A DNA stretch of 64,000 nucleotides from Phycisphaerales bacterium (GTDB lineage: Bacteria > Planctomycetota > Phycisphaerae > Phycisphaerales > SM1A02): contig JAKVBT010000010.1 of NCBI GenBank assembly GCA_022446905.1, forward strand, positions 62,001 through 126,000, in the 5' to 3' direction. The notes beneath the pieces are model-generated. The model saw only the letters and a program-made list of their open reading frames with translations, was not told the origin of the DNA and made no database searches. The position numbers were made by a program, and so were the translations under genes. Position 1 is the stretch's first letter; every line of letters begins with the position of its first letter. Of the stretch, positions 40,771 through 51,217 are shown piece by piece.

Positions 40771-43700
40771 ATGGTGCGTGCCATGACAGCTCGCATTCTC
40801 TCTGCAGTCGCCAACCGCCCCCTTGTGCTTGATGGTGCGATGGGCTCGACGCTCCAGTCCATTGAATTGGATATTGCCACCGACTACCTCGGACATGAAA
40901 ATTGCGTGGATCTGCTTGTCCGATCCCGCCCGGAGCTCATTCAGTCCATTCATGAGTCATTCCTCGCAGTTGGCGCAGATGCGGTGGAGACCAACACATT
41001 TGGTGCGAACCCCTTGGTCCTTGCTGAGTTCGACGCCGAGGTGGTGGATTGGGCTGAAGATCTCAATTGTGAAGCAGCCCAAGTCGCGCGAGCGGCGTGT
41101 GATGCTCATGCAGGAGCCGACTCGCCTCGCTTTGTCATTGGATCCATGGGGCCAGGAACCCGACTGATTTCATTGGGACAGGTCAGTTGGGAGGAGATGC
41201 GTGAGTCGTACGCCATTCAGGCGAAAGGGCTTCTCCGTGGTGGTGTCGATGCTTTTTTGATTGAAACCGCTCAAGACCTGCTCCAAGTGAAATGCGCTAT
41301 CAATGGTTGCCTTCAATCATTAGATGCTGCAGGGAGAAGTCCCTCAGATGTTCCGATTCTTGTGAGCCTCACAATCGAACAGACTGGGACCATGCTGCTT
41401 GGAACCAACATTGCAGCGGCGGTGGCAGCGCTACGTAGATTTCCTATTGCTTCGCTTGGCCTGAACTGCGCAACTGGTCCCCGGGAGATGCTCCCACATA
41501 TGGAATACCTGTCTCAGCACTGGGATCGATTGATCTCATGCATCCCGAATGCAGGCTTGCCGGTGCTTGTAGAAGGGCAGACCCAGTTTCCACTTGGTCC
41601 AGAGGCTATGGCTGAGACTGTGACCGATGTGGTGGGTGATCTTGGTGTCGACATTGTGGGGGGGTGCTGCGGTACTGGGGTTGGCCACATTGAGGCCATC
41701 GTCAAGGGGATATGTGCTGTATCCCGTGCAGATCGCAGCGTGTCACTCCCCGCGCCCAGTTGCGCCAGTCTTTATACGCCGATGGACTATCGACAGGAGC
41801 AATCCTTTTTCATCGTTGGAGAGCGTATGAATGCGTCCGGATCGCGACGCTTCAAGAAGCTTTTAGAGACAGATCAGCACGACGAGATGATCTCTTTAGC
41901 TCGCCAGCAGGTGCGAGAAGGTGCCAACTGTCTCGACATCAATGTCGACTATGCGGGTCGTGACAACGCCGATGACATGTCGCGGCTAGTCAGTGCCTGC
42001 GCTCGTCAGGTCGATGCGCCTCTGATGATTGATTCGACGCAGATTGAGACGATTGAGGCTGGTTTGCGCGTTGCTGGCGGCAAGTGCATCATCAATTCTG
42101 CAAATTTTGAGGATGGTGAAGAGAAGTTTGATCGATTGTGCGTTGCAGCGAGGACCTTTGGGGCAGCACTGGTTATTGGCACCATTGATGAAGATGCGGA
42201 GGAGGCGATGGCTCGGACCGCAGATCGCAAGTTCGCCATTACTCATCGCGCGATTGAACGGGCAACACGTGTGCATGATTTGCCCATTGAGGATATTTTC
42301 ATCGACCCATTGGTACTTCCAGTGTCGACTGGAATGGATACCGATCGTCGCAGTTGCTTAGAGTTGGTTGAGGGCGTGCGCCGTATCAGCGACGCTTGGC
42401 CGGATGTGCAGATTACATGCGGACTCTCGAATGCTTCATTTGGTCTCAAGCCCACTGCGCGAGTGGTGTTGAATTCGGTCCTGATGTGGGAACTTCTTGA
42501 TGCAGGATTGACAAGTGCAATTCTGCATGCGTCGAAGATTCAGCCCATGAACCGCATTGAGGCAACTCGAAAGCAGGCAGCGCTGGACGTGATCTACGAC
42601 CGCAGGGCGTTGACGCGGGGCGGGACGGGTCTTCCTGCTGGGATTACGGATGAGACATTTGATCCACTGCAAGCTTTCATTGCGCTCTTTGAGGGTGATG
42701 AACGTCAAGAGAAGAATCAAGAGGCAGTGAATCGTTCCATCGAAGAAACTCTGCGTGCGCACATTGTGGAAGGCGAGAAGCGTGACCTCGAAACGCATCT
42801 TGACACTGCGATGGGGCAGTACAAGCCCATTGAGATCATCAATGACCATCTGCTTGAGGGCATGAAGACAGTCGGTGAACTGTTTGGGTCGGGCCAGATG
42901 CAATTGCCCTTTGTTTTGCAGTCTGCGGAAGTCATGAAAAAGGCAGTGACCCACCTAGAACCTCACATGGAAAAGTTGGATGGTTCGTCGAAGGGAAGAC
43001 TGGTGCTTGCGACAGTTCGTGGCGATGTGCATGACATTGGTAAAAATCTCGTTGACATTATTTTGACCAACAACGGATGGACTGTAGAGAACATCGGGAT
43101 CAAACAATCCATTGAGAACATTGCGCAAGCATGGCGACGGACCGGCGCAGATGCGATTGGCATGTCCGGACTACTCGTCAAAAGTGTGATGGTCATGGAA
43201 GAGAATCTCAAGGCGCTCAATGACATGGGCATTGATACCCCTGTGCTACTTGGTGGTGCTGCCTTGTCACGGCACTACTGCGAATCTCATCTTCGAGAGG
43301 TCTATGGTGGCCGGGTCTATTACGGGAAAGATGCCTTTGAAGGTCTCCGGCTCTGCGATGCATTGGTCGAAGGCCAACGGGATTCACTTGATGCAGAAAT
43401 TGAACGGCGGCTCGCCTCTCGTGCAGCGATGGCAGAGCGTGTCGAGTCAATGGAATCCTCAGAACGATCTGAGGGTGATGTGGCAACATTGGATGGTGTG
43501 CGAAGTGACGTTGAGTTTTTGAAGCAGTTGCCAACAGCGCCATTCTTCGGAAGCCGTTTGATTGATGAAATACCGCTTGATCAGATCTACCCATTCGTCA
43601 ATAAGACTGCTTTGTTCAGGGGGCAGTGGGGCTTCCGTCGTGGACAGCGCAGTAAGGGTGAGTTTCAGCGTCAGTTGCAAGAAGAAGCGTCACCAGTATT

Positions 43701-44316
43701 CGAGCGATTGAAGGCAAGTTTGCGTGACGATGGAATCTTGCAGCCACAGGTGGTGTACGGGTGGTTTGCCTGTGCGGCAGAAGGGGATGACCTGGTGATC
43801 TTTGGCGAGGATGAGCAAGAGTGTGAGCGGCTCTCTTTCCCTCGGCAGCGTAACCGTCGGCGTCTGTGCATTAGCGACTATTTTCGCAGCATTGACCACA
43901 CAGATCGCGATGTGATTGGCATGACGTGTGTGACGATGGGGTCTGCTGTGTCTGAGTTAGCTCGGGAGTTGTTTGAGCGTAACGAGTACACCGAATATCT
44001 CTACGTTCATGGAATGGGTGTTGAGTGTGCTGAGGCCTTGGCGGAGTTGTGGCATCAGCGCATGCGACAAGAGTTGGGTGTTGCTACCGCTGATAGCCCT
44101 CATGTGTCGGAGTTGTTTCAGCAGAAATATCGTGGTAGTCGGTATTCATTTGGGTATCCCGCCTGTCCTGATATGTCGGATCAAACCAAACTCTTCCGCC
44201 TGCTTGAGCCGGAGCGTATTGGTTGTCAACTGACGGAAAACTGGCAGATTGATCCTGAGCAGAGTACTTCGGCCATTATCGTGCATCATCCGGAAGCGAA
44301 GTACTTCAACGTGTGA
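40771..44316 (+). CDS. metH: cobalamin-dependent methionine synthase
   Basis: Hcy domain 'VLDGAMGSTLQ', 'DIVGGCCGTGVGHIEAI'; pterin domain 'ERMNASGSRRFKKLLE'; B12 motif 'ATVRGDVHDIGKNLVDIILTNNGW'; activation domain present. Confidence 0.97.
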   Translation: MVRAMTARILSAVANRPLVLDGAMGSTLQSIELDIATDYLGHENCVDLLVRSRPELIQSIHESFLAVGADAVETNTFGANPLVLAEFDAEVVDWAEDLNCEAAQVARAACDAHAGADSPRFVIGSMGPGTRLISLGQVSWEEMRESYAIQAKGLLRGGVDAFLIETAQDLLQVKCAINGCLQSLDAAGRSPSDVPILVSLTIEQTGTMLLGTNIAAAVAALRRFPIASLGLNCATGPREMLPHMEYLSQHWDRLISCIPNAGLPVLVEGQTQFPLGPEAMAETVTDVVGDLGVDIVGGCCGTGVGHIEAIVKGICAVSRADRSVSLPAPSCASLYTPMDYRQEQSFFIVGERMNASGSRRFKKLLETDQHDEMISLARQQVREGANCLDINVDYAGRDNADDMSRLVSACARQVDAPLMIDSTQIETIEAGLRVAGGKCIINSANFEDGEEKFDRLCVAARTFGAALVIGTIDEDAEEAMARTADRKFAITHRAIERATRVHDLPIEDIFIDPLVLPVSTGMDTDRRSCLELVEGVRRISDAWPDVQITCGLSNASFGLKPTARVVLNSVLMWELLDAGLTSAILHASKIQPMNRIEATRKQAALDVIYDRRALTRGGTGLPAGITDETFDPLQAFIALFEGDERQEKNQEAVNRSIEETLRAHIVEGEKRDLETHLDTAMGQYKPIEIINDHLLEGMKTVGELFGSGQMQLPFVLQSAEVMKKAVTHLEPHMEKLDGSSKGRLVLATVRGDVHDIGKNLVDIILTNNGWTVENIGIKQSIENIAQAWRRTGADAIGMSGLLVKSVMVMEENLKALNDMGIDTPVLLGGAALSRHYCESHLREVYGGRVYYGKDAFEGLRLCDALVEGQRDSLDAEIERRLASRAAMAERVESMESSERSEGDVATLDGVRSDVEFLKQLPTAPFFGSRLIDEIPLDQIYPFVNKTALFRGQWGFRRGQRSKGEFQRQLQEEASPVFERLKASLRDDGILQPQVVYGWFACAAEGDDLVIFGEDEQECERLSFPRQRNRRRLCISDYFRSIDHTDRDVIGMTCVTMGSAVSELARELFERNEYTEYLYVHGMGVECAEALAELWHQRMRQELGVATADSPHVSELFQQKYRGSRYSFGYPACPDMSDQTKLFRLLEPERIGCQLTENWQIDPEQSTSAIIVHHPEAKYFNV

Positions 44317-44340
44317 TGCCGCGTTATCAGATCAACCCTC

Positions 44341-44379
44341 AAAAAAGAAACAGCCCTTGCCGATCACGGCAAGGGCTGT
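44341..44379 (-). terminator. Rho-independent terminator for the RRM gene (also downstream of metH)
   Basis: acagcccttgccg-atca-cggcaagggctgt, 13-bp perfect stem, followed on the minus strand by tttctttttt. Confidence 0.88.
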
Positions 44380-44416
44380 CTTGAATCTTAGTCGGCCCGT
44401 GGTTCAGGCCGTCGAA

Positions 44417-44662
44417 TCAGCGGGTCTTGGCCCGAGCTTCGTTCACGTTGATTGCGCGGCCGTCGATGTCAAAGCCGTTAAGAGCTTCGATGGCCTTTTG
44501 GCCGTCACCATCGCCCATTTCAACAAAGCCGAATCCGCGGGAGCGGCCGGTGTCACGATCCATAACGACATTAGCGGCCACAACCTGGCCGTGCTGGGAG
44601 AACATCTCAACGAGGTCATTATCGCGGATGCGCCAAGGCAGATTTCCAACAAAGAGCTTCAC
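44417..44662 (-). CDS. RRM-domain RNA-binding protein
   Basis: RNP2 'KLFVGNLPW', RNP1 'RGFGFVEM'; 81 aa. Confidence 0.95.
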   Translation of the reverse strand: MKLFVGNLPWRIRDNDLVEMFSQHGQVVAANVVMDRDTGRSRGFGFVEMGDGDGQKAIEALNGFDIDGRAINVNEARAKTR

Positions 44663-44926
44663 GGTAGATCCCCAATACAGAACAGAGCCTCACAGAAAGA
44701 AAGAACTACTCGATGCCCGTCTGTGACGCCGGGCGGTCGATCCTCGGCCAACGTGACCGCCCCGTATTGTACCTGAAGCCGCCTGTCTTCTGGGGCATCT
44801 GCAACCACCCTTATCCCGGGCTGGCTTGGAACCTCAGTAATCCCTCGTTCTACGGCAGTGATCGCGGAATATGGCCTCAGAAACGCCATATGAGCCTGAG
44901 AATGGTGTGGATATTTCTGGCCGAAT

Positions 44927-45547
44927 TCAAACTGGCGGGGTGTCGCTCGGATTTGGGACATCGTGCACATGGGTCCGCTTGCCCGCCCAAAGGCTCAGTA
45001 TCTCGACACCGACTTGGGCTCCGATGCCTGCTGCGATGGCGAACTGACTGGAGCCTCCGCCAAGGAGTCCAGCGACATACAGGCCATCCTCAATGCGGTA
45101 CACCCCATCATGTTCAAGCATGATGCGATCCGCCTTTCCCCCTCGCGGATGCCGTATCGGGGGGTCAGGTAGTCCTTGCAATTCCCATCGCTTATATCCC
45201 GTTGCCATCACGATGACCCGTGAAGTCATGATGCGATCATCTTGGAGATGCAATGTCCAATGGTCAGCAGCACGCTTGGCCGCCACCACGCTGCCCTGGT
45301 GGAATGTAGCGATCTGATACTGATCAACTTGACGGCGCATGTGTTCGAGGGTCTCGGTTCCAGAAGCTCCGATGGCGACTCCGGGCGCATTGTAGAGCTG
45401 GGCTTTGGATAGATCGCTCTGCCCATCATCAATGATGTGCACGCGCCTCTTGCCAAACCAAGATTTATTGACCGCAGAACAAATCGTCATAGCGCAGGTG
45501 AGGCCACCAACGCCGCCACCAATGATTATGACGTCCACGGGTTTCAT
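44927..45547 (-). CDS. short NAD(P)/FAD-dependent oxidoreductase-like protein
   Basis: 'DVIIIGGGVGGLTCAMTI', 'VIVMATGYKRWELQG', 'GLYVAGLLGGGSSQFAIAAGIGAQVGVEI'; no CxxC. Confidence 0.8.
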   Translation of the reverse strand: MKPVDVIIIGGGVGGLTCAMTICSAVNKSWFGKRRVHIIDDGQSDLSKAQLYNAPGVAIGASGTETLEHMRRQVDQYQIATFHQGSVVAAKRAADHWTLHLQDDRIMTSRVIVMATGYKRWELQGLPDPPIRHPRGGKADRIMLEHDGVYRIEDGLYVAGLLGGGSSQFAIAAGIGAQVGVEILSLWAGKRTHVHDVPNPSDTPPV

Positions 45548-45581
45548 GGAATGAGTCGCTTTCGAAGAAGTTCAGACATAT

Positions 45582-46130
45582 TCATGTGAGTGAATCAATG
45601 CCGGGAAGGTCATCAATGCTGTAACTGTTCTTCTCCCGGGTGTACTGTTCAAGACGCTCCGGGCCCCAATCTGCAGCGCAGTCAGTCAGCTTGGTCCGAT
45701 GCGAGACAAAGTCATATATCGGAACACCAAAGCCACATGAATCGCATACGCGAGTCAGTTCAATGCAGATTACAGTTCGCGCGCCAGGTAGGTCAGGGAA
45801 GCGGGATCGCCACTCTGGAAACGCAGGATTGTTCGGCTCAATGACTGAGCCTTGCCCATGGAGGCGGATGATATTTGGCTCCTCTCCATAGGAGCAGAAC
45901 ATGATGCAGATCCGGCCATTCTCACGTAGGTGGGCAACAGTTTCGATGCCACTACCCCAATAGTCGAGATAGGCGACGGTTCGATCATCAACGACGATGA
46001 AGGAGCCTTCCACGCCCTTTGGAGAGAGGTTGATGTGACCATCGCTTCCACTCGGGGCGGTTGCGACAAAGAACATCTTCTGCGATTCGATGAACTGCTT
46101 TTGCGTTGGTGAAAGTGTTGAATCAGACAT
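45582..46130 (-). CDS. pyridoxamine 5'-phosphate oxidase family (FMN-binding split barrel) protein
   Basis: 'FFVATAPSGSDGHINLSPKGVEGSFIVVDDRTVAYLDYWGSGIETVAHLRENGRICIMFCS'. Start set at 'MSDSTLSPTQ' (46130). Confidence 0.85.
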   Translation of the reverse strand: MSDSTLSPTQKQFIESQKMFFVATAPSGSDGHINLSPKGVEGSFIVVDDRTVAYLDYWGSGIETVAHLRENGRICIMFCSYGEEPNIIRLHGQGSVIEPNNPAFPEWRSRFPDLPGARTVICIELTRVCDSCGFGVPIYDFVSHRTKLTDCAADWGPERLEQYTREKNSYSIDDLPGIDSLT

Positions 46131-46349
46131 GGCGTCCTTGCAGGGGGTATGTGATCGCGCGTGTGGCCCACAGTATGAGCCACTTCGATGCACATTGCAG
46201 GCCACCTGTATCAGGAAAGTGGACGGTTGGCTCAGCACCGCGGCCGAATGGCCATGTAGCCGCTTCAGTCTGCAATCGCTTATCCAGGGAGTCTGCTCCT
46301 TGCCCTGACCAGTAGGGCAGGACGTGTCAGGATCAGAATGCGAGGCGAC

Positions 46350-48428
46350 TCAGCATGAGCCCCATGCGGCAATCACTGCCAGCAAGTCATTGGTGCCAAC
46401 GATGCCATCGCCATCAACGTCAGCCTTGCTTTGAGAAGATCCCCAATCAGCAATGACATGGAGTAGATCATCGGTTCCAACAAAGCCATCGCCATCAATG
46501 TCCGCATCGCAAGGTTCGGGATCTGTGCAATCGATGCCACGCGCAACAAGTTGCACTCCTTCAATGTGCCAGCCTGAGTACTCATTGAAGAAGTCGTCGA
46601 TGCTGTCAAAGGAGAAGGTTACGGTCGCAGAATCTCCAGCAATGGTGTCAATTTCAAGTGTGCGGTTCGTCCAGCCGCCCTCCGGAGCGCGTTCTACTTC
46701 AACCCCATTGATGGTGACCAATGCAAAGTCGTAAGAGGAGTTGCTCTCGGTTTGTAGATGGCTGCAGTAGGAAAGTTCGTAGGGGCCTGTCAATCCGGCA
46801 AGGGAGATGGCTGGAGAAGTCAGCAAGCCGGACACACTGCTGTTGGTGTCGTAGTGACACTGACTGTCCTGGCCGAAGTACATCACGCCGCCATCTCCAC
46901 AGTCACTTGGACCCACGCACGCAGTGCTTGCTGCATGCCAAAGGCCGCTGGCAGACCATCCAGATGGCAGGCCATTTTCGAAGTCGGCTGCAAAGATGAT
47001 GGTCTCAGTTAGTTCGCCAATGAGCAGGGTGAACTGTGTGTCCGGAGCATCAAGTGGGGACGTCACAACACTGCCCGCTTTGCTGTTTGCTTCGATGTAC
47101 CACTGGACATCATCGCCACAGGCAAATCCAGGGATCTCGGCGCTGTACATATCATTGCCTATCGCCGACACGGCCGCATCTATTTCTTCGCCATTACGTG
47201 TCAGCACGACACGGACACTATTGGGGTCTGGGTCTTCATCTCCTGCTACGACACTGAATGTCAGGGTGAATGGTGAGGCAGGCAGTACCGCCTCCGGCAC
47301 ATCAGTCATGATGCTGATATTGAGAATATTTGGAATACACACGCCCAATGGGTTGGCTAGTGCGTATTGCAAATCTGGATGTTCAATCGCCGTGCCATTG
47401 TTGTAGCCGCCGTCGCTGTAGCACCCCGCATGAGTGTGGATCCCAATAGCCATGCCTGTCACTTCGTCGAGAACAGGCGAGCCACTATTGCCTCCAGTGG
47501 TATCCGTCTGATAGCCAACATTCCACCCGCTGTTGTGCATGTAGGGACCGGTGTGCGTTTTCTGCACGCCGTACCAAGTTGGGCTTACCGGAGCACTCGT
47601 TGAGCCATAGCCAGTGATCGTGATGTCACGGCCGTCTACAGCCGGTGCTGCATTGGCCAATACATGCGTGACGCCCTGGACTTCAAAGGCAGTAAGGCCA
47701 GTTTCCGTATTCGGGAAGCAGCCGTAGTAGCACCAGTCATCTCCAACACCATCGTCAGTGAACTGGATAGAAACTGGATCTACCGGATACTGATCTTCAG
47801 GGCCAGGGTGATTCCAACTGCCATCACCGTTGCTGAGTGGAACATTAAATTCCATGATTTCGGCATAGCCGGAGCCGTTGACGCAATGGCCTGCAGTGAG
47901 AAACTGTCGTGCGGGATCATCAATCAGCCATCCGGTGCATCCAATGGGTGCGACACGGCCGCTGCGGTCGTCATAACTGAGGACTCGGTCATCCGTTCCG
48001 TAGCAGATTGAGCGGTCATCAAATACCCCGACCATTGAAAGGCTGCGGTCCACTGTGAGGTGAGATGGATTGGCATCAGGTGGCATGATGAGTTCGATAA
48101 GTACGTGTGGTCCGTTAAACCACGCGCTGTGATGACTCCACTGGGCAAGCGATTTGGCTGTGTGGTGCTGGGTGGCACCATCGGCTAGTGAGGTCAGCCG
48201 CAGCACTGTGCCTGGAGAGAGGTTCGTGCGGCCAAACCGCAATTGCATGGATGAGGCTGAAACATCGCTAATGACACGACTGAAGACAGTTTCCATGGCT
48301 GTAGAGTTATTGTGCAGCATGCCACTGTTGACCTGCAGAACTCTGTCTGACAGCGTTGGTGGCGCCGTCTGCGCTGTAGCGATTGAGGCAGTGAGCAGGG
48401 CAGTTGCGGCGACAGTGTGCGGGATCAT
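46350..48428 (-). CDS. secreted trypsin-like serine protease with C-terminal dockerin-like repeats
   Basis: 'FLTAGHCVNGSGY', 'TTGGNSGSPVLDEVTGMAIGIHTHAGC' (His and Ser active-site motifs); C-terminal 'DADIDGDGFVGTDDLLHVIADWGSS..ADVDGDGIVGTNDLLAVIAAWGSC'. Confidence 0.9.
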   Translation of the reverse strand: MIPHTVAATALLTASIATAQTAPPTLSDRVLQVNSGMLHNNSTAMETVFSRVISDVSASSMQLRFGRTNLSPGTVLRLTSLADGATQHHTAKSLAQWSHHSAWFNGPHVLIELIMPPDANPSHLTVDRSLSMVGVFDDRSICYGTDDRVLSYDDRSGRVAPIGCTGWLIDDPARQFLTAGHCVNGSGYAEIMEFNVPLSNGDGSWNHPGPEDQYPVDPVSIQFTDDGVGDDWCYYGCFPNTETGLTAFEVQGVTHVLANAAPAVDGRDITITGYGSTSAPVSPTWYGVQKTHTGPYMHNSGWNVGYQTDTTGGNSGSPVLDEVTGMAIGIHTHAGCYSDGGYNNGTAIEHPDLQYALANPLGVCIPNILNISIMTDVPEAVLPASPFTLTFSVVAGDEDPDPNSVRVVLTRNGEEIDAAVSAIGNDMYSAEIPGFACGDDVQWYIEANSKAGSVVTSPLDAPDTQFTLLIGELTETIIFAADFENGLPSGWSASGLWHAASTACVGPSDCGDGGVMYFGQDSQCHYDTNSSVSGLLTSPAISLAGLTGPYELSYCSHLQTESNSSYDFALVTINGVEVERAPEGGWTNRTLEIDTIAGDSATVTFSFDSIDDFFNEYSGWHIEGVQLVARGIDCTDPEPCDADIDGDGFVGTDDLLHVIADWGSSQSKADVDGDGIVGTNDLLAVIAAWGSC

Positions 48429-48586
48429 GGATCTCTCCTGAGGCGTCATCGAATCGACACGATGAGGTAGGTCGTGATTCGTTGGTTTGGCCGGATCAGT
48501 TCCGATTTGGATGCCTAAAGACTAACGATGCGAGAGTTTCGGTCCAAGGGCAAACCATAAAACAGAAATCTGTCCTTGCTCTGGGC

Positions 48587-50113
48587 TCAGCCAACCTTCT
48601 CAGACATGAAAGTGGCAACTTGATCTAGGGCGATTCGCTCCTGCGCTTGTGTATCACGATGCCTCACGGTGACGGCTTGATCTGAGGCTGTGTCGCCATC
48701 GATGGTGAAGCAGAATGGACAGCCGGCTTCATCCATGCGTGCATAGCGTTTGCCAATGCTCTGTTTGACATCTGTGACGACATCCCAGCGTTCACGAAGT
48801 TCAGACCAGAGTTGATGCGCGATTTCTGGCATGCCATCCTTGCCTACCAATGGGAATACAGCAGCCTGAATTGGTGCGATCTTTGGATGGAAGGCCATGT
48901 AGACCTTGCTTGCGCGATCAGGATCTGGTGTGTAGGCCTCACACAGCAGGGCAAGGGTCCCTCGGCTCAGTCCAGCGCTGGGTTCAATGACGTGGGGAAG
49001 GTAGCGCTCATTTTTCGCTTGGTCGAAATAGGCAAGCTTCTTTTTGCTGAATTCCTGATGGCGGCTCAGGTCGTAATTCCCTCGATGGGCGACGCCTTCT
49101 AGTTCGCCAAACCCTGGATGCGTGAACGGGAATCGGTATTCAATGTCGAATGTGCCGCATCCTTCCTTGGCGTAGTGCGCAAGTTCATCATCGTCATGTT
49201 TACGCATCATGATGTTCGCCCCGGTTAGTCCAATCGATTGCCACCACGAGGAACGAACATCACACCAGAACTCGAACCATTTTTCGGCATCATCCTCATG
49301 GCAGAACCACTCAATCTCCATCTGTTCAAACTCGCGTGATCGGAAGATAAAGTTGCGTGGTGTGACCTCGTTCCGAAAGGCCTTGCCAATCTGGGCGATG
49401 CCAAAGGGCACTTTGACGCGCATCGTGTCGACTACGTTATTGAAATTTAGGAAGATGCCTTGGGCGGTTTCTGGACGGAGATAAACCTTGCTGTCTTCAT
49501 TTCGAATAGCGCCAGTTGTGGTGTCAAACATGAGATTGAACTGGCGAGGCTCAGTCAGTGTTCCGGCATTCTTGGTGTCCGGTCCGACTGTCACTGCCAA
49601 CTCTTCAGCCGAGAGTGCTGTCAGTTGACACGTATCGACGTCATCTGGGGACAGTGCTTTCTTGACGTATTTTTCCAGTTTCTTCTGCGCGGCCGCTAGT
49701 GAATCTTCATCCCCGTCAACATAGGCGTAGATTTGCCCGCTGCGATCACCTTTGAGGCCAAGACACATGAGATGATCGGCCCGATAGCGGGCCTTTGTCT
49801 CACGGCAGTCCACCATCGGGTCGTTGAAGCCGCCGACATGGCCAGAGGCCTCCCATACTTTGGCATTCTGAATGATTGCCGAGTCGAGCCCGACAATGCT
49901 TACTTCATTACCGTCTGGACCGAGTGGTGGGCGTTGCACCATGTCCCGCCACCACAAGTCGCGCAGGTTGTTCTTGAGTGCAGTCCCAAGCGGTCCGTAG
50001 TCCCAAAAACCGTTGATGCCACCGTAGATCTCGCTGGCTGGGTAAATGAAGCCGCGTCGTTTGCACAGCGACACAAGTTCATGCATGGAATACGTCTGTG
50101 TTGATTCGGACAT
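48587..50113 (-). CDS. glyS: glycyl-tRNA synthetase (alpha2/eukaryal-like type)
   Basis: 'LVSLCKRRGFIYPASEIYGGINGFWDYGPLGTALKNNLRDLWW', 'YLRPETAQGIFLNFNNV', 'FRNEVTPRNFIFRSREFEQMEIEWF'. Confidence 0.97.
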   Translation of the reverse strand: MSESTQTYSMHELVSLCKRRGFIYPASEIYGGINGFWDYGPLGTALKNNLRDLWWRDMVQRPPLGPDGNEVSIVGLDSAIIQNAKVWEASGHVGGFNDPMVDCRETKARYRADHLMCLGLKGDRSGQIYAYVDGDEDSLAAAQKKLEKYVKKALSPDDVDTCQLTALSAEELAVTVGPDTKNAGTLTEPRQFNLMFDTTTGAIRNEDSKVYLRPETAQGIFLNFNNVVDTMRVKVPFGIAQIGKAFRNEVTPRNFIFRSREFEQMEIEWFCHEDDAEKWFEFWCDVRSSWWQSIGLTGANIMMRKHDDDELAHYAKEGCGTFDIEYRFPFTHPGFGELEGVAHRGNYDLSRHQEFSKKKLAYFDQAKNERYLPHVIEPSAGLSRGTLALLCEAYTPDPDRASKVYMAFHPKIAPIQAAVFPLVGKDGMPEIAHQLWSELRERWDVVTDVKQSIGKRYARMDEAGCPFCFTIDGDTASDQAVTVRHRDTQAQERIALDQVATFMSEKVG

Positions 50114-50140
50114 GTTGGCAGGATGGTAGCGGCGTCTGGA

Positions 50141-51193
50141 TCAGTTGCTCGGCACTTCGGAGGCGGTCGTTGCCTTGGTCGCCAGACGCACCGCTAGTGA
50201 GATGGCTGCCTTCATCGATGAAGCGTCGGCTTGCCCGCGTCCGGCGATATCAAAGGCTGTGCCGTGGTCGGGGCTGGTGCGAATAAAGGGCAGTCCCACG
50301 GTCCAGTTGACTGCCGTGCCTTGTCCGAGCAGTTTGAGCGGGATCAGTCCCTGGTCGTGGTACATCGCCACGACGAGGTCGAACTCACCGCCAATCGCTC
50401 GTCGAAAGAGGGTGTCTGCTGGGAATGGGCCTTCCACCTGAATGCCTTGGTCCCGTGCCATATCGATGGCTGGAATGATGACCTTTTGCTCCTCCCAGCC
50501 AAGTACACCGCCTTCGCCTGCATGTGGGTTGAGTCCGCACACGGCCAATCTCGGCTTGTCAATGCCGAGTAGACGGCAGGCTTGATCGCCACGGTCGATC
50601 GCATCCACAACACGCCCAATGGAGAGCATGTCGCGCACCGTCATGAGTGGGACATGCACGGTCGCTAGTGCAACTCGCAGGTGTGGAGATTCAAATACCA
50701 TCGTTACTTGTTTGGCTTTGGCACGGTGGGCGAGTAGTTCTGTATGGCCCGGCCAGTTGAATCCAGCGAGTGACCAAGCTTCTTTGCAGATTGGTGCAGT
50801 GATGATCGCATCAAGTCTTCTTGGGTCCACTTCTGGCCTGAGGGCATCTGCGATGGCGTGTTCAACCCAGCGTTTTGAGTCGGCGCCCTGGCGGCTGCAA
50901 TGGCTGTGGATCGGTGGAGTTGCGGCGTCATGGTTGCTGTCATCAAGTACAACAGGTGTGTCTGAAAGCGGACGATTTTGGTATTCATTAGCGCATGCGC
51001 GATACCAGTCGGCCCGCAGGCCCAGTGTGTCACACGCCATCGACAGCAGCGGGGCGGCCCCGTAGACAATCATTCGGGCAGAGGCACGCAGCGCTGGGTC
51101 AGCAAGGCATTGCGCGACGATCTCCGGGCCGATGCCACCGGGGTCGCCAAGAGTCAGGCCTATGAGCGGTCGTGTGTCTTGCGGTTTGGTCAT
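50141..51193 (-). CDS. pdxA: 4-hydroxythreonine-4-phosphate dehydrogenase
   Basis: 'PLIGLTLGDPGGIGPEIV', 'GHTELLAHRAKAKQVTMVF', 'CGLNPHAGEGGVLGWEE', 'VAMYHDQGLIPLKLLG', 'TSPDHGTAFDIAGRGQAD'. Confidence 0.97.
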   Translation of the reverse strand: MTKPQDTRPLIGLTLGDPGGIGPEIVAQCLADPALRASARMIVYGAAPLLSMACDTLGLRADWYRACANEYQNRPLSDTPVVLDDSNHDAATPPIHSHCSRQGADSKRWVEHAIADALRPEVDPRRLDAIITAPICKEAWSLAGFNWPGHTELLAHRAKAKQVTMVFESPHLRVALATVHVPLMTVRDMLSIGRVVDAIDRGDQACRLLGIDKPRLAVCGLNPHAGEGGVLGWEEQKVIIPAIDMARDQGIQVEGPFPADTLFRRAIGGEFDLVVAMYHDQGLIPLKLLGQGTAVNWTVGLPFIRTSPDHGTAFDIAGRGQADASSMKAAISLAVRLATKATTASEVPSN

Positions 51194-51217
51194 AAAATCA
51201 TATCGTAGGGCACGCTG

